Shown: positions 32,373 to 33,441 of the stretch, piece by piece
How the letters are laid out: each line of letters begins with the position of its first letter
How positions within the stretch are numbered: the stretch's first letter is position 1
Source of the DNA: Fibrobacter sp. UBA1313
Lineage (GTDB): Bacteria > Fibrobacterota > Fibrobacteria > Fibrobacterales > Fibrobacteraceae
DNA length: 33,441 nt
Direction of reading: 5' to 3'
NCBI GenBank assembly: GCA_002307115.1
Contig: DBTP01000035.1
Coordinates: 1-33,441 of the forward strand
Made by a program: the position numbers and the translations under genes
Notes under the pieces: model-generated
Database searches by the model: none
What the model saw: the letters and a program-made list of their open reading frames with translations, nothing else
Told to the model about the DNA's origin: nothing

Positions 32373-33441
32373 GCATGGACTCCATTAAATTCGTTGAGAT
32401 ATTCGTTTACAATCAAGTGGTTAATCCACTGATAAGACTTCGAGTTCAGTTTTATCCCCTGCTCGTTCATAAAGCGGTTGATCACAAAAGGCTGTACAGA
32501 ACGTTCAAAATAGTTTTCATTCTCCAAAATTTGACTGTTATTCAAAACCTTATCATCAGCGTCCTGCTTTACCCGCAACAGAGCTTCAAAAATTTTTCGT
32601 TCGGTATCGCTGATGTTTTCTTTTTCCCACAACCGTTTGTGGATACGCGCATACTTGGCATCGCCATGGTATTTTTCCCGCAACAGATTATTTTCACGGT
32701 TCAGCTCCTTCACTTTTTCGTGAATCTGATTAAGCATATGAATATTTTCATTCATTTCTTGCTGAGTGACTTCGTTCAGATTTTTCTTTTTAAACAACCG
32801 TTCGAGCTCTTCTCTGAGGGTAATAAACTGGGGATCCTGCTGGTCAAAATTCACAGCCAGTGCTTCACGAGCCTTTCGTAGAGAATCCTTTAACTGGTCA
32901 GCGAGTACCAGTTCTTCTTCACCCACTTTAGTGAACTTGAACAGAATATCTTCCAAGGCCACATTAAGAAGATTCGTCGTATCCTGCCCCTGCTCAACAC
33001 TCTCTTTTAAGTTCAGCAGATCCAGATGGTTGCAAGTTTCCCGATAGAGCTTATTCAGCATCGGAAAATCCAGATGATTCAAGAATGTGTATTCTCCCTG
33101 CAAACGGATCAAATTGTAAAGATTCCGTGCATCCTCCAGCGCCTTTTTCAGGGCAAGGACGGTTTTCCGATCTTGAATTTCACTAATCTCCTGAGAAAAT
33201 ATTTCAGCATTTTCTGTATCAAAACGGAATAGAACATCTTTTATGCGTTCAATATCACTCTGAATTTCTTCCGTGGTCTTGAACAAATGACTGTAGTGTT
33301 CCATCTCATCACCCAACTCACATTGCAGCTCGTCAAGATAAGCGCGGTTAGTTTCGTCAAACTCTTTGCGAATATCAGCAAAATCCACCACATAGCCATA
33401 GCGAAAATCCTTATAGGGTCGATTCACCCGGGTCAAGGCCT
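32366..33441 (-). CDS. hsdR: Type I restriction endonuclease subunit HsdR, C-terminal part (runs off the right edge)
   Basis: Only the last ~358 codons lie in the window; the nuclease and most helicase motifs are to the right. The visible start reads ALTRVNRPYKDFRYGYVVDF, the helicase motif VI region with the R-x-N-R arginines, directly at the edge. The rest is the long helical C-terminal domain with charged coiled segments (for example ELERLFKKKNLNEVTQQEMN) that binds the HsdM2S core, ending in HLIVNEYLNEFNGVHAW. The reading frame is open to the edge, with no true start inside. It is the first gene seen of the minus-strand operon hsdR-hsdM-DUF1016-hsdS. Confidence 0.93.
   Translation of the reverse strand, partial: ALTRVNRPYKDFRYGYVVDFADIRKEFDETNRAYLDELQCELGDEMEHYSHLFKTTEEIQSDIERIKDVLFRFDTENAEIFSQEISEIQDRKTVLALKKALEDARNLYNLIRLQGEYTFLNHLDFPMLNKLYRETCNHLDLLNLKESVEQGQDTTNLLNVALEDILFKFTKVGEEELVLADQLKDSLRKAREALAVNFDQQDPQFITLREELERLFKKKNLNEVTQQEMNENIHMLNQIHEKVKELNRENNLLREKYHGDAKYARIHKRLWEKENISDTERKIFEALLRVKQDADDKVLNNSQILENENYFERSVQPFVINRFMNEQGIKLNSKSYQWINHLIVNEYLNEFNGVHAW

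Noticed and set aside
1..33441. CRISPR arrays, tRNA or rRNA genes
   Set aside because: No regularly spaced direct repeats of CRISPR type and no tRNA/rRNA signatures were found on either strand by eye.

Overview
The window looks like chromosomal DNA from a Gram-negative bacterium of moderate GC. Dense operons with 4-11 bp gene overlaps, an SBP lipoprotein signal, a complex I locus without nuoE/F/G and a NuoB-NuoC fusion would fit an anaerobic or gut-type lineage. Fibrobacterota is my best guess, but it rests on impression and no rRNA or marker gene here settles it.

Left part (1-9.9 kb). ilvD (branched-chain amino acid synthesis) ends at a strong hairpin terminator. Next come a 54-residue single-pass membrane protein and a MauE/DoxX-like membrane protein. 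Convergent to these is a five-gene minus-strand ABC sugar-type importer operon, in transcription order: an acidic receiver-like protein, a UgpC/MalK-type ATPase, a lipoprotein solute-binding protein starting at TTG, a MalF-type permease and a MalG-type permease. The last permease carries about 450 extra residues in its first extracytoplasmic loop that look like a beta-propeller sensor. A hemolysin III/TrhA-family gene is divergent from this operon.

Middle part (9.9-22.9 kb). After a 150-bp spacer with three successive inverted repeats comes a bifunctional-type RelA/SpoT (Rsh) gene, an overlapping gene of unknown function, and 24 bp later a complete membrane-plus-Q-module complex I operon: nuoA, nuoBC (fused), nuoD, H, I, J, K, L, M, N. 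The NADH-oxidising N-module genes nuoE/F/G are absent from the cluster. The run ends at a symmetrical hairpin terminator.

Right part (22.9-33.4 kb) is an accessory region, nearly all on the minus strand: a possible 37-residue ORF, a DUF2867-like gene, a Phd/YefM-ParE type toxin-antitoxin pair with a near-consensus promoter overlapped by three 12-bp-phased TTGTAC repeats, a 169-bp MITE-like element with 21-bp terminal inverted repeats, and a type I restriction-modification operon. That operon reads hsdR (partial, running off the right edge), hsdM, a DUF1016/YhcG-type PDDEXK nuclease gene split by one in-frame TAG, a 23-codon mini-ORF coupled on both sides by ATGA overlaps, hsdS, and two coupled genes for 215- and 961-residue proteins of unknown function. 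The genes added to the R-M core (DUF1016, 215 aa, 961 aa) make a plausible composite anti-phage operon; the 215/961 pair is the best candidate for an undescribed system, together with the propeller-bearing ABC permease.
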